Shown: piece after piece, positions 33,211 through 46,500 of the stretch
Layout: each line of letters begins with the position of its first letter
Numbering within the stretch: the first letter of the stretch is position 1
Assembly: GCA_963930655.1 (NCBI GenBank)
Contig: OZ005611.1
Location: 7,571,501 to 7,635,500 of the forward strand
Direction of reading: 5' to 3'
DNA length: 64,000 bases
DNA from: Myrica gale
Taxonomy: Eukaryota; Streptophyta; Magnoliopsida; Fagales; Myricaceae
Translations under genes and position numbers: made by a program
Notes under the pieces: generated by a model
What the model was told of the DNA's origin: nothing
Seen by the model: only the letters and a program-made list of their open reading frames with translations
Database searches by the model: none

Positions 33211-35808
33211 ATGGATAAATTTGTAATAAGAAAACCATGCAGCGTGGAGTCGTCTAATACTCCTAATGTGGTTATTAATTCTGAAACAGATATTAGTTCA
33301 AAAAGACCTTGCATTATGTATAACCCGAATAATATTATTGCTGACCCAGAGTTACGTAAACTCATTGAAGAATATGATGTTGGAATTAAGGATCAAGTTC
33401 GTTGGGACTACTTGATTAAAGATCATTTTCAACCATGTGGCCATGATTTTCCCAAGAAGCAATACGAGCAAGAAATGATGGGTTGTAGGGAGGTATGGTT
33501 TAAAGATTTTAATTGGTTGAAATATAGTGTATCAAAAGATGAAACATATTGCTTGTGGTGTTATATGTTTAGGCAACCTAGAGAAGGGAAGTCCGGGGGA
33601 AATAAGTTTACATCTATGAGATTTAACAATTGGAAAAAGGCAGTGGAAGCTTTTGATGAACATGTTGGTGCACATGATAGTGCTCACTATGAAGCTAGAA
33701 GAAAATGTGAAACACTTGAAAATCAACGACAAAGTGTTCCGCACATGTTATCTGCACACGAGCATGATCAAGAGAATGCTTATCGCATTCGTTTAACAAT
33801 GATTTTAGATGTTGTTCGTTATCTTTTGGGTCAAGGATATGTTTTTCATGGTCATGATGAGTCTGAGAGTTCAATAAAGAAAGACAATTTTCTTGAGCTT
33901 CTGAACGTGTTTTGCCAACGTGATGAAAAGATTGCTAAGACACTTAACACTAATGCTCATAGAAACAATTAAATGACTGCTCCAAATATTTAGAAGGAAA
34001 TGAAGAGTGCTTGTGCAGCTCAGACCACACTTGCCATCATTAAAGAAATTGTAGATAAATTTTATTCTTTTATAGTTGATGAGCTCAAGATAATTCAGTG
34101 AATTAGTAAATGACAGTAGTTTTGAAATATGTGAACATACATGGACATGTGATTGAAAGGTTTCTTGGTGTGGAACATGTTCCTGATACTTGTTTTAAAT
34201 CTTTGAAAAAAGTATAAACAAATTGTTTGCAAGACATGTGTTGTCAATATTCAGATTGAGAGGTTAAGGGTATGATGGTACATCAAACATGCGAGGCGAG
34301 TTCAATGGGTTAAAGTCGCTCATTTTGAGAGACAATCCTTCTGTTATCTATATCCATTGTTTTGTTCACCAACTTCAATTGACTGTTGTGTGTATTGCAA
34401 AGAATAACTTGCAAGTTGATGATTTTTTTAATTATACTTCCTTGATTGTGAATATGGTCGGAGCGTCATGTAAAAGGAAATATGTTCTTCGATAAAGTTG
34501 TCATGAGAAGATAGTAGAGCGGTTGGACAAATGAGAGATTTCTAGTGGAAGGGGTAAAAATCAAGAAAACTAGTCTCGCACGACCAGATCATTACAATAT
34601 TTCATTATAATATTAAAAGACTATAATATTGTAGGTGACACTCGTTGGGGTTCATACCACCTTACAATAATCTGTCTCTTCACTATATGATCATCAGTAT
34701 TGGAAGTGCTTCAACACATAAAAGATGATGGTACTCTCCCAGAACAAAGATCCATGGCTATGAGTTTGATGAATAAGATGGAAAGTTTTGAGTTTGTATT
34801 CACTATGCATCTATTGAGAAATATAATGAGAATTACAAACGAATTCTCACAAGCCTTACAACGAAAAGATTAAGACATTGTTAATGCTATAAGTTTGGTT
34901 GAAGTTGTGAATGAACAATTGCAAGAAATGAGAGATATAGAATGAGATGTATTTTTGGAAGAAGTCAACTTTTTGTGTGGATAATTCTATTAGTGTGCTG
35001 AATATGGAAAACATTATACCAACTCGTAGTCGTTCAAGGCTTGGAGGGCAAACTATTACACTTATTTCCATCATTTTCGTGTGTAATTATTTTGCCAGGT
35101 TATTAATTTTATCATTCAGGAGATGAATAATCAATTCACAGAAGCAAGTACGAAGTTACTTCTTTGCATAACATGTCTTGATCCAAAAAATTCATTCTCA
35201 GCGTTTGATCATGCTAAGTTACATCATTTTGCTGAGATTTATCCAGAAGATTTCACAGTAGATGATCATTTGATACTTAAAAGTCAGCTTAATACCTATA
35301 TTAAAGATGTTAGAAGAAATGATGTTTTCCTGGGCTTCAAAATATTGGAGGTATTGCTATGAAGAATGTTAAGACAAAAAAGAATATTCTATTTTCATTA
35401 GTTTATCGACTTATTGAGTTGATATTGGTTTTACCAGTTGCGACTGCAACCATTGAAAAAATATTTTTTACGATGAAGATCATCAAGAGTGATTTACATA
35501 ATAGAATGAGAGATGACTAGATAAATGATTGCATGATAATGTACATCGAGCAAGAAGTTTTTAAAACTATTGAGAACGAAGTCATTTTGCAATATTTTCA
35601 GAAGATGCAAAAACGTAAGATGCAATTTTCACCTCTCAATTGTAGTATATAATACAGTACGTATATTCTAATATTTTTAATGTTTTTAGTCTTTAATTTT
35701 CAATATTTAACTCTAAGACAATTTTTTGTATTACGAAGGAAAAAATTTCTTATCATTTCGCGTTTAAAGTTTGACCCTCATGAATTTTGATCCTGAATCT
35801 GTCCGTGC
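33211..35808 (+). mobile_element. hAT element with TTF-type zinc finger, decayed
   Basis: Transposase remnant of the plant zinc finger MYM-type protein 1-like group (DUF4371 plus hAT dimerisation region). The first 253 codons are open (33211-33972): the TTF finger region with CLWCYMFRQPREGKSG, then FNNWKKAVEAFDEHVG and RLTMILDVVRYLLGQG. Downstream the homology continues through several stops and frameshifts: a piece near 34640 reading DTRWGS, then LLCITCLDPKNSFSAFD at 35123-35362, and the C-terminal dimerisation block (LVYRLIELILVLPVATATIE) at 35395-35470. The right end decays into CCTGAATCTGTCCGTG at 35793-35808, matching the CCTGGTTCCGCCACTG end of the related copy at 54796-55896. It is dead; the remaining frame should not be annotated as a host gene. 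Confidence 0.75.
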
Positions 35809-38467
35809 TTCAAGATTGCTGGTTCGTGATGGGACGTGAGTTATCTTTAGTTTATGATTGCATTATTGGTGGAGAGACACACTCGGGATTTTCTCTTTTG
35901 TTGGTTCACTTGTGTGGCTGTCCAAACATCTCGATCTGGTTTTTTTGTTTTGTTTGGCATCAGTTTGCAAGCTTTGTTTCTGAATTACTTGAGGAAACTT
36001 CACTACATATGTCCTACTCTCATGGAATCTAACGAGAATCTTTACAAACATTAAAAGTTACTTCGACTCTCCAATACAGAGTCGCCTTGCAAAGCTAGAC
36101 GATCCTTTTCGTCCTTGAAGCAAACAATTGGCAAATGCGTGTATCTTTGCAGAAGTGATGAAATCAGAAGGACAAACGAGGTCTTAGGTCTCTGTGAGCC
36201 TAACGAGGACAGCGTGGCCGTAAAAGAGAAATAATTCATATGGGTGACGGGTCCTACTCGTGAGTGGTTCAACCACCGCATAATCAAAGCACTTAAAGAT
36301 GCCCATGGTTTAAGGAAGTTTTCGTTGTCATGGCCTTTGAAAACTAGAAAAGTTAACAAAAGATAGTCGATGGAATAAATCCATAAACAAATAAATAGGA
36401 CAACCGGAAAATTCAACAGGAAGAACGGAAGATGATAAGACGGTTCCCCTTGCTTGAGGTCCAGGGACAAGGACTACAGCTCTAGCACTCAATTGATCAA
36501 CTAGCTCTGAGATTTACAGGAAACTTCCACCAAACTCTCACAAATTAACCTCCAACTTTTAAATCTATAAAAAAAACCCCAACTTTTAACCTTACAAAAA
36601 TCCAAGATTTTCCCCGTCAATATGGGCTACCCTATTAACAAAGGTATCCATTTCTACCCAAAGATCCAGCAATTAAATTGTGGGTATCTTTATTTCTCTC
36701 AAGTCACATCCCTTGGACCTACTCCTTTTATTTAGATATATATATATAATCGAGGTATAATTTCGAAGTCTTCTGAAATAAAGCTTTAGCCTCAAGGATC
36801 GATGAACAGAGTTAGGAAGCAGAAAGCAAATGGGTGGCATTATTATCAGATTAGGATGAATGAGGTGGAAGGCCGGCCACTTGAACAATATAATGGATCT
36901 TCGTGGGCCTACCCTGTCCACTGAGAACCTCTAGCTCGGTCACTAATTAATAATGATCAAGGGTTATGGTACAGTTGATTACAAAAAAAAAAGGGTTATG
37001 GTAAAGTTGCAGTGTAATTTTGAATAGTGATTCCACTGGAAGAGAGAGAAGGTGAAAAGAGCAGCCATGAGCCATGACTTTTCTCAGGGCTTCAGCCCCG
37101 AATTCCTCTGGATGACTTCATACCAATTTTCTCTAGCCCCAATATTGTTTCTCTAGTTGTTCCAACAAGAAAATATGAGATGTATCTTTTTTGACACAAA
37201 GAAATCTGTAAATTTGCATCTCAAAAGCACCAATGGCGACACATAATCTCGTTGATACAAATTGCAATATCAGGACAGCTCTACACTTTCTGCAATATAC
37301 TTCAACTAAAATATTTCTTTTTCTTCTTCTTTTTTGCGTCTGGTGACAAATTGGCACTCGGTACCTGATATTAAATCTGATCGTTTAGTAGTAGAGACAA
37401 TCAAGATATTGTAAGAGGTAAAAGCACTGCAAGTAGAATTGGATGCTGGTCTTCTGAGGAGTCAAAACAGGGTATTGTCTGGTATTGACTACTGAAAGAT
37501 CAGAAGTAACTCATCCGGTCCAAATGATGGAAAACAAAAGAAAACGTAATAACGTTTGGCCACCTACTTAACAGTTACCAAGGAATTTCCTCATCTCTTA
37601 AGGCTTTGGATTTCAGTCAACATAATGAATGGGCTCTTTCCAAATTATGACCAACAAAAAAAGTCTGCCTTCAAATTTGAAGACAGAGTGCTGTCTGACT
37701 ATATTCGCCTAAGAAGATTTGCATACCACAACAAGAACAGGATGTATCCATAGTGGTTTACAATTATTGGTGCAAGGAGAGAAAACATACAAGAAAATGC
37801 TCCGTTAAGATTTCCAAACTTCAAAAAGACGGATAATAGCAGAATAAGGCCAGGCATGTTACAACGGCTTGGTCACCTTGTTTGGCAAAAGTGGGAAGTC
37901 AAATAATCTCCTGTTTTACGAATCAAACAAGCCAGGACCAATTGATTGGGTTTCCATTTAAGCCCAACACTATGCAAGCCAGATATATCGCATTGCGGAG
38001 AATGCGTGCAATTGACATGGTTATACACTGTAAGAATAACCTAGAAACTGCTCGTTTCGGTCCACTTGGAAAAGGCATGGCCTTCATATGTATAAACATG
38101 CCACCTGAACCCCCGTGTTGAAACCTCACGGTCTACAGAAATGCTGCATTTTTCATGTGATGATCAAATGCCCAAGACATGGAGTTAGAGCTTCACAGAA
38201 CATTTTACCAACTTCATTGGAGAAGCAATGGGACAAGACAATGATACAACAGGAAGCAAAATATCTTCCATGGAGTCAACAATGTGATTTTGAAATTAAA
38301 AAAAAACCCAAGTATATCACTGGGGAGAGATCTGATTGTATAGAATCTGATCGGAACAGAAGGCCAACTTTTAAAGAGTAAATGTAAATGTTACAAGTTA
38401 TGATGGAAATATAATTTCTGTCTGTCTCCCAAGAAACCACCAGGCAGAGAACAAAATTGGAAATCTT
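35809..38467. other. Intergenic, nothing recognised
   Basis: Frames up to 139 codons are present on both strands with no family resemblance. A short TA-repeat lies near 36733. The last few hundred bases are the likely 3'UTR of the PPR gene. Confidence 0.4.
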
Positions 38468-40324
38468 TTACTTTTCGACATTGAGTAACGAAGAATCTTC
38501 TTCCATCTGTCCAGTTAAATGTTCCAAATTTGAGTATATTACTTCTTTCAGAGGGTGCAATCTATCTGCTACAGTGAAAGCATGTACTTCATCTTCTATT
38601 TCTATCCAACTGATGGCTCGCTCTTTCCTAACATGTCTCTCATCCATAAGCCCTCTCAACTTCTCCACCAACTCCCATCTTCCAAGCACGGCATATATGC
38701 TTGAAAGTAAAACATACGCAGCAGAGGATTGAGGCTCCAACGCAATTAGATGCTCGGCCACTTGTCTTCCCAACTCTATATTTCCATGAATTCTACAAAC
38801 ACCAAGTAAAGCATTCAAAACTCGATCACCAGGCTTACAGGGCATCTTCTCAAGCTGTTCCATCAACTCCTCAAAACGTCCAGCTCGACCCAAGATATCA
38901 ATTAAACAGGCATAATGTTCTTCATCAGGCATGATGCAATGATCACAAGTCATTGAATTAAAAAACTGAATCCCTTCATTCACAAGACCCGAATGACTAC
39001 ATGCATTGAGAATGACAACGAAGGTGGTCCTATCGGGCTTCACCCCTGACCTTACCACATCGTAAAAGAACTTCATTGCCTCTTCACCATGGCCATGCTG
39101 AGCTAAGGCAGATATCATTGTGTTCCACAACACAACATCTTGCTTGTCACCCATAAGATTGAAAACCTGCTTTCCAATTTCCAAACTCCCACATTTCGAG
39201 TACATGTCAACAAGAGAGCTCACCACTATAGTATTAGGTCTAAAACAAGTTCGTATCAAATAGGCATGTATCTGTTTCCCGTGTTTAAGAGAAGCTATAC
39301 TGGCACAAGCACAAAGGCAACTACTGAATGTATATTGATCAGGTCTAATTTGAAGCATCATCATTTCCGAGAACAACATAAGCGCTTCATGCCCCATACC
39401 ATTTCTTGCATAGCCCGCAATCAAAGCCGTCCATGATACAGGGTTTTTCTCGGGCATCTGATCAAACAATTCACTAGCTGATTTCATATCCCCCCATTTA
39501 GCATATCCCGAAACAAGGGTGGTCCATGCAAGGACATCCTTCACAGTCATCTCATCAAATATTCGCCTCGCATCTCCTATCTTCCCACACTTTGCATAAG
39601 CATCAAGAACCGAACTAGAAATCACCACATTTGATGAAAACCCAGCAACCAAAACTTGCCCATGAACCTGCCCAGTAAGCTTAACTTCCTTCAACTTCAC
39701 GCAGACTGTCAAAACGCCCGCGAAACTGAACTCATTATACCCAATTGGCAATCTCCGCAGCTCCTTGTAAAACATCAAAGCCCCATCACAATACCCACTC
39801 TTAGCATAAGCTATCACCATAGTGTTCCACGACACCACATCCTTCTCCGGCATTTTGTCAAACAATTTCTTAGCCGGCTTAATCATCCCCATTTTAGCAT
39901 ACCCAGAAAGCATATTGTTCCAAGTGTACAAGTTCCTCGCAGACATTTTATCAAATACCTTGCAGGCCTCGACCTCATCGCCGCATCTGAAGTACGTAGC
40001 AATTAACTGGTTCGATAAAAACGTTGTGGGGTGCTTGAGCCCGGTGAGCTTCAAATGGAGGTGAACGCATTTGGCTTGTCTAAGAGACTTGAAGTCCGCA
40101 CACAGTTGCAAGAGGTAGGCGAGAGAATTGGAGGGCAAGCGAATGCCTTTGCGGGCTAAGACATCGAGGGCAGAGATGGCCTGGGAGAGATGGCCTTGGG
40201 AGGCGAGGTTAAAGAGGGATTGGACAATGCAGGGACGCTTGGAGAATGGGCGTGTCTTGTTGGGTGGTCTGGTGCGAAAAGTTTCATGCCTGAGCCTGAG
40301 AGTTGGGGAAGAGATAGAGGGCAT
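38468..40324 (-). CDS. Pentatricopeptide repeat protein, PLS class, E subgroup
   Basis: An intronless 618-residue PPR protein. PLS-class PPRs bind organelle RNA sequence-specifically and mostly act in C-to-U editing. After an Arg/Ser/Thr-rich N terminus that could be a targeting peptide come repeats with the usual 31-36 residue spacing: NLYTWNNMLSGYAKMGMIKP, DVVSWNTMVIAYAKSGYCDG, DVLAWTTLVSGYAKWGDMKS, NPVSWTALIAGYARNGMGHE, DVVLWNTMISALAQHGHGEE. The C terminus is an E/E+ type extension (LLGVCRIHGNIELGRQVAEH, then AISWIEIEDEVHAFTV) and stops at NVEK with no DYW deaminase domain. Such proteins need a DYW partner in trans. Order and length resemble Arabidopsis At2g21090. The ATG at 40324 is the first in frame and gives the family length. 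Confidence 0.92.
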   Translation of the reverse strand: MPSISSPTLRLRHETFRTRPPNKTRPFSKRPCIVQSLFNLASQGHLSQAISALDVLARKGIRLPSNSLAYLLQLCADFKSLRQAKCVHLHLKLTGLKHPTTFLSNQLIATYFRCGDEVEACKVFDKMSARNLYTWNNMLSGYAKMGMIKPAKKLFDKMPEKDVVSWNTMVIAYAKSGYCDGALMFYKELRRLPIGYNEFSFAGVLTVCVKLKEVKLTGQVHGQVLVAGFSSNVVISSSVLDAYAKCGKIGDARRIFDEMTVKDVLAWTTLVSGYAKWGDMKSASELFDQMPEKNPVSWTALIAGYARNGMGHEALMLFSEMMMLQIRPDQYTFSSCLCACASIASLKHGKQIHAYLIRTCFRPNTIVVSSLVDMYSKCGSLEIGKQVFNLMGDKQDVVLWNTMISALAQHGHGEEAMKFFYDVVRSGVKPDRTTFVVILNACSHSGLVNEGIQFFNSMTCDHCIMPDEEHYACLIDILGRAGRFEELMEQLEKMPCKPGDRVLNALLGVCRIHGNIELGRQVAEHLIALEPQSSAAYVLLSSIYAVLGRWELVEKLRGLMDERHVRKERAISWIEIEDEVHAFTVADRLHPLKEVIYSNLEHLTGQMEEDSSLLNVEK

Positions 40325-43080
40325 TGCATAACGTCTTCATCCATGTATCGTCGGGTTGGTGGTAAGCGGTGGCGGCGGCGGTCTTCTTGGGGGTTGGCCG
40401 CTTGGATTGTGCCCTCCGCCCAGCATTGGCGGCTGTCATGAATGACAAGCCCGGCGTGGGCCCGGTTTCAGTAACATGCTGATGATTTCATGGGCCTCAC
40501 TAGTGGACTTCACCAGCAAACCAATGGGAGAAAACTTTTCTTTTCTTTATATTTTTCTGGGGTGATACTTGTCCGCTTTATATTTGATTACGGATCAACT
40601 CGAAGCTTATTAAATATTAAAGAAAACAATAAGTTAGTGTCCTCCTTGTTTTGGGGGCTTTGGCCACCTATGGGCTGACTATGTTAAAAGAGGCCTTTTC
40701 AATTTGATACAGATTTTAATAAAAACTACCGGTGTGGAAGACTCACTTCTTAGTACTTAAGTTTTGATTACTTTTTTATTTTAATTCTTTATTTTCAAAT
40801 TTTTAGTCATTGAGTTTTTTTTGTTTGAAGAAAATGGTCCTTCCGTCAGTCTGTCGTCCATATGTTTAACGGAGCTCTCTGACACGTCAGAAAATTTATA
40901 TCAGTAAACCGTTCACTTTCAAAATATATATCCGGTCGACCGCTTCAATTTTTCTGATGTGTCAAATAGATCCGTTAGCATATAGACGACAGACTGTCGG
41001 AAATGCAACACACCAAATCAGCGTGTGGAAATTTGAAATATATATAACAGAAGGCTTCTATGGTAAAGAATTTGTTTGATTCGCATGTAATAGCAGAATA
41101 TCTCTTTCCTTTGTAAGAGAGATTTGGGTGAGCTGGAGATATCCTCAACATCCCCTCAAGCTGACTGTGGGAGGAGACACGGTGAGCTTATAGCTGAAAG
41201 AAAGTGTAATTTTGAGCGACCATATAACCACTGCAGTGCAAGAGACCGATATTTCGGATTCAGCACTAGAGCGAGTACGAGGACAGCCATCCCAATGGAA
41301 TTCAGTAGAACTTTGAGTGGAGAATGATAAGCCCGGCTGGTAATAGTATAAGCGTTTTTTTGTCTTTGTTTTTCTTATTACCCAATAGATATTGATCGAA
41401 ACGGCGAATGCTGAATGACGGAAAGATGAACAATCACAGTACATGGCCCCTCAACATATATGGCTGCCCTCAACTCCTAGACGAAATCTCTCATGTTCGT
41501 CGCATCACATCATATCATATCATATGTGACGTTAACCAATGTAATAGAGTATTAGACCTCCTCCGGCCTAGAAGACGATAATATCCATCTCAACCCTACA
41601 TGAAATGTTGTCAGCCTCTTGTATCTTGTAAGATGGAATATGCCGATGCAGAAGATATTTAAAGGGTGTTCGAGTGTTGTTAAGATTCTATGTGTTTTGA
41701 AAATTTTTAGGTGATGTTAACTTTATTGGTATGCGTGTTGTAGTTATTTTTATGTGAGGTTAAAAATGATGTTTGGATGTAGGATTTTTGTACTGTGAAA
41801 ATTCAAAAAATCTTGAAAATTTTTCGTTAAACGAACGGCCCCTAATTTTTTTTTCTGCTTAATGTCAAATCAAAACCAAACACAATTAGGTCAATTAGAC
41901 AGGTAAAAATACTAATTAACAAGTAAAACTTTACCATTACTCTTATCCATGTATATATATCACTTAAAACATATTAATTTACCTTTATGGCTTTTGATCT
42001 ATCTTATCTCAATTCTGAAGTACTTTAAAACTGAAATTTGATCCCATGTAATTTCACAAATTAGCTGTAAGAGAAATGTCATTTTGAGCATTCGAATTAT
42101 CAAAGTTTATTATTGCACGCTTTAAAAAGAAATTAATACTCAATATCATGAACGTGTTATAAATAACTATGTGATACAATTTTAATGGTCAGATCTGATT
42201 CGAGAGTGCACGTTAACAAAATTTGGTAATTCGAAGTCATACTTAGAAGAATTTAGTAATGATGACTTTTAAATAATATTTACTACGAAATTTGAAGGTT
42301 AAAAGTGAAAATTTCATTAATTATATTTATATCAAGCTAAAAATGACTGAATTTATCCAAACAGACGAAGGGTGAGTTTGTGTTGTAAAATTTTTGCGTT
42401 GTTAAAATTTTAGGTATTTGGTTTAGTGGAAAAGTGAAGAGATATAATTTTTTATATTTTTATAGTGAAAAATTATAATTTGATGAGAGAGAGGTTATAT
42501 TGTAATATTTTTTTATGAGAGCGTAAAATTTTTAATTGCAAAGTAGCCCGGAAGAACACTTGTCTTAGACTCTTAGCAGTGAATTTCTCATGGATCGTGC
42601 GCGTCAATCACTGCTCGGGTCTTTTCTGATCAGACAAGCGGGTTAGATTTGCTCACGTGATTATATATAATCTTTTTTAGCTGTTGCGTAGGCAAACACT
42701 GCCCATGTACTCATGTAGATGATCTTCATCCCCACTTGTAGCTCTCAATCAGCCAACGATCAGAGGAACGGTCCGGATTTCTCTCCCCAGTCCACCCCCT
42801 CGCCAGTCGCGACTCTCGGAGTACCGCTACTGCGCTACATGCCCTTTTTCGAAACAGGGACCCATTGCACCTGATGTCCACGTTACCACGATTTGGCGTC
42901 TTTCACGATGATACCAACGCCTCGCTCTAAGCCGTCCGATCCCAAAAACGCAAAGCCATTCTCAGCCGTCGATCAAACTCTTATCTGAAATTCCTCACCG
43001 TAGGAGTCTAGTAGATATGAAAGAAGACTGAAAAAGCTCCCATTGCTACTGAAGACCAAAAGCTCGCAGAGCCTCCTGTT
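40325..43080. other. Intergenic between the PPR and TOC genes
   Basis: No gene. 40730-41010 resembles the long-TIR type of element also seen at 54636-56385 (phrases ATTTTTAGTCATTGAGTTTT and GGTCCTTCCGTCA, with inverted CGACAGACTGTCGG). 42370-42550 is MITE A copy 4. 41500-42360 is AT-rich and featureless. Confidence 0.4.
42370..42550. mobile_element. MITE family A copy 4
   Basis: Begins GGGTGAGTTTGTGTTGTAAA and carries the family phrase TTAGGTATTTGGTTTAGTGG and TATTGTAATATT. The right end is decayed, so the boundary is approximate. Confidence 0.5.
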
Positions 43081-43163
43081 CCCCTATACACACACTCTCT
43101 CTCTCAAATTCGCACATTTCTCTCTCTAAAAAAGTCTCCCTCTTGACGCATCGAAAATAGCAG

Positions 43164-43507
43164 GTAATCTTTCTCTTATATTATTTGCTATTATATATTG
43201 GTTTTTTTTATTTAACCCTCTCTTATTATTTGCAAAGCACTTATCAAGACCATGCAAAGCTTTCGAGGATCTGTTTTTTTCTTATGCTAAAATATTGTAT
43301 TAATCACAACAAAGGCAGAAAGATCTGTTAGCCGTGGATATGATTTAAGACTGGAAATGTGATCTTTTGTTGCATATTTGACATTGGGGTTTTCGTTTTT
43401 ACTGTCTACTATGGTATTTCGATTGATCATTTTGTTGCTGTACTGAGTTCTGCTCTCTTATCAATCTGTTTGGTTACATGTGGGGTTCTTTTTTTAACTG
43501 AATCTAG
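43164..43507 (+). other. 5'UTR intron of the TOC gene
   Basis: A strong donor (CAG|GTAATCTTTC at 43163/43164) and an acceptor (TTTAACTGAATCTAG ending at 43507) bracket a 344-bp T-rich segment that ends 30 bp before the ATG. The segment upstream, from about 43085, is CT-rich, like a plant leader. Inferred from sequence only. Confidence 0.6.
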
Positions 43508-43537
43508 GGTTTTGAAGCAAGAATTGGGGATTTTGTG

Positions 43538-46500
43538 ATGGAAAATGAGGCTGAGATTCTTGGTAGTTTTCAAGTGGAAGAGAAGAGTGTGGTAGCTGCG
43601 GTTTCTGAGGAGAGAATAGCGGAGAGGGACGTGGTGGGCTTGGAGGAATCGAAGGATTTGGATGATGGTGATATTTTTGGGGAGGATATGATTACCCCAA
43701 AAGTTTTGCAGGAACGAGTGGTGGAGCCTGATTCTGGGCCCAGTGGATCTGGCGGGGGAGCGGGGAATGTCAAGATAAGCGGTGAATCAGGTTTACAGGT
43801 GGTTGATGGTAATGCAAATGCTGAACACGGTTCTGAGACATTTGAAGAGGCATTTGAGGTTCCAAGTGTGGAGGCAAGGGGCATTATTAATGGGGTGAAT
43901 TTTGTGGGTGGGAAGGGTGTTGATGAGGGTGGGGTTGTTGAGGGAGGAACTGAAATGGAGATAGAGACAGTTGAATTGAATGGGTCGAGAGACTATGGGA
44001 TTTTGGATGGTGGAGAAAATGGCGGAGAGAAGGAAGTCTTGGAGCGTGAGGATGAAGTGGATTTGAGATCTGGTCAGGTAGTTGAAAAGTGTGCAAATAA
44101 GGATTTCGATAATGTGAATTTTAATCGGATGCCTGTAGATGAAAAATCAGAAAATGGAGGGGGAGACAACGTGGGAGGAACCATCACAGAGTCTCTTCAT
44201 GAAACTGAATCGAGTAGGAAGATTCTGCATGAAGATGGTAACGGTGAGAAGCTGAAGGATGATAACACGAGTGCTGAATGTCAAGGCAATGGGAGAGGGG
44301 TATTGAAAGATGCTACAACTGGAATTATTCCAAGCCAAGAGGATGATAGCAGTGACGAGCCAGGGGGCAATTCGTCTTATATGGATACAGACAAGGTGGG
44401 AGGAGCCATCACAGAGTCTCTTCATGAACCTGAATCGAGTAGGGGGATTCTGCATCAAGATGGTAACAGTGAGAAGCTGAAGGATGATAACTTGAGTGCT
44501 GAATGTCAAGGCAATGGGAGCGGGGTATTAAAAGATGCTACTGCTGGCATTATTCCAAGCCAAGAGGATGATAGCAGTGATGAGCCAGGGGGCATTTCGT
44601 CTTGTATGGATACAGACAATCAGTTTTACAGGAACAGTAAAGCAAAAGATATTCAAGCTGGAGTCGATTCTGAATGTCTTTTGGAAACTAGTGAACTGAA
44701 AGACACATCAGCTGATCTGCATGCACTTGTGGAGGAAAGTTCTGTGGTGTCAGTACTGGCTAGTTCACCTGCAGCTGAAGTGTCTAAGACTAAGAATGAA
44801 GAAAGTTTTCTGGGTAATAAAAATGATTCGAGGCCAGAGACTAACAAGGTTTCTCAACTTCAGGATGCTGATGAAGATGTTCATGAAGTTTCCAATAACC
44901 ATGCCGTGGTTGAAGGGATTATGATAAAGGAAGAAAATGCTGGGCAACAAAGAGCTCAAGTTAATGGAAAACAGGCGATACAGCCAGTACCAGAGCTTGC
45001 TTCTTCATCTGGAAAATCTTCAAATCATGCTCCTCCTGCACGTCCGGCTGGCCTTGGACGTGCTGCCCCTCTATTGGAACCTGCACCTCGGGTGGTGCAG
45101 CAGCCTCGTGTGAATGGTTCGGTATCTCAGATGCAAACTCAACAAATGGAGGACCCCAGTAATGGGGAGTCCGAGGAGTATGACGAGACTCGTGAAAAAC
45201 TCCAGATGATAAGGGTGAAATTTTTACGGCTTGCACATAGGCTTGGGCAGACTCCACATAATGTTGTTGTGGCGCAGGTTTTATACAGGCTTGGATTAGC
45301 TGAGCAGCTGCGAGGGAGAAATGGGGGCCGTGTTGGTGCCTTTAGCTTTGACCGTGCAAGCGCAATGGCAGAGCAGCTTGAGGCAACAGGGCAGGGTCAG
45401 GAACCCCTTGACTTCTCTTGTACAATTATGGTTCTTGGGAAGTCTGGAGTTGGCAAAAGTGCAACCATCAATTCGATCTTTGATGAAGTTAAGTTCGGCA
45501 CTGATGCTTTTCAAATGGGTACAAAGAAGGTGCAGGATGTTGTGGGAACGGTCCAGGGGATTAAAGTACGGGTCATTGACACTCCGGGGCTTCTCCCTCC
45601 CTTGTCAGACCAGCGCCAGAATGAGAAGATCCTCCACTCTGTAAAGCACTTTATTAAGAAAACTCCTCCTGATATTGTCCTGTATCTTGATCGGTTGGAC
45701 ATGCAGAGCAGGGATTTCAGTGATATGCCACTATTGCGCACAATCACTGAGATATTTGGACCGTCTATATGGTTCAATGCTATTGTGGTTTTGACTCATG
45801 CAGCCTCTGCTCCACCTGATGGCCCAAATGGTACTGCTTCAAGTTATGACATGTTTGTGACCCAGCGTTCCCATGTTGTCCAGCAAGCCATTCGTCAGGC
45901 AGCTGGAGATATGCGGCTTATGAATCCAGTTTCATTAGTGGAGAACCACTCTGCATGCAGAACAAATAGGGCTGGGCAGAGAGTGCTGCCAAATGGTCAG
46001 GTTTGGAAGCCTCATTTGTTACTGCTCTCTTTTGCATCGAAGATCCTGGCTGAAGCAAACGCACTTTTAAAGTTGCAAGATAGTCCGCCTGGAAAGCCGT
46101 TTCCAAATCGAACAAGAGCACCTCCTTTACCTTTTCTTCTCTCATCACTTCTTCAATCAAGGCCACAGGTGAAGCTACCCGAGGAGCAGTTTGGTGATGA
46201 GGATGATCTAGATGATGATCTGGATGACTCATCAGATTCTGATGAGGAATCAGAACTTGATGAATTGCCACCATTTAAGCGTTTGACAAAGGCCCAAGAG
46301 TCAAGGCTCTCTAAAACTCAGAAGAAAGCGTATCTTGATGAGTTGGAATATAGGGAAAAGCTTTTTATGAAGAAGCAGTTGAAGGAAGAGAAAAAGAGAC
46401 GGAAGATGATGAAGAAGATGGCTTCTTCAGCAATGGATCTGCCAGGTGACTTCAGTGAGAATGTAGAAGAAGAAAGTGGTGGTCCAGCATCTGTGCCAAT

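Noticed and set aside
33211-33972. 253-codon frame as a host zinc-finger protein
   Set aside because: It is the N terminus of a hAT transposase whose remainder follows with several breaks and whose right end matches another hAT copy.
41060-41480. Possible Copia internal fragment (phrase CCTCAACATCCCCTCAAGCT)
   Set aside because: Only one short phrase resembles the sequence after a Copia primer-binding site. No LTR or protein match could be found nearby.
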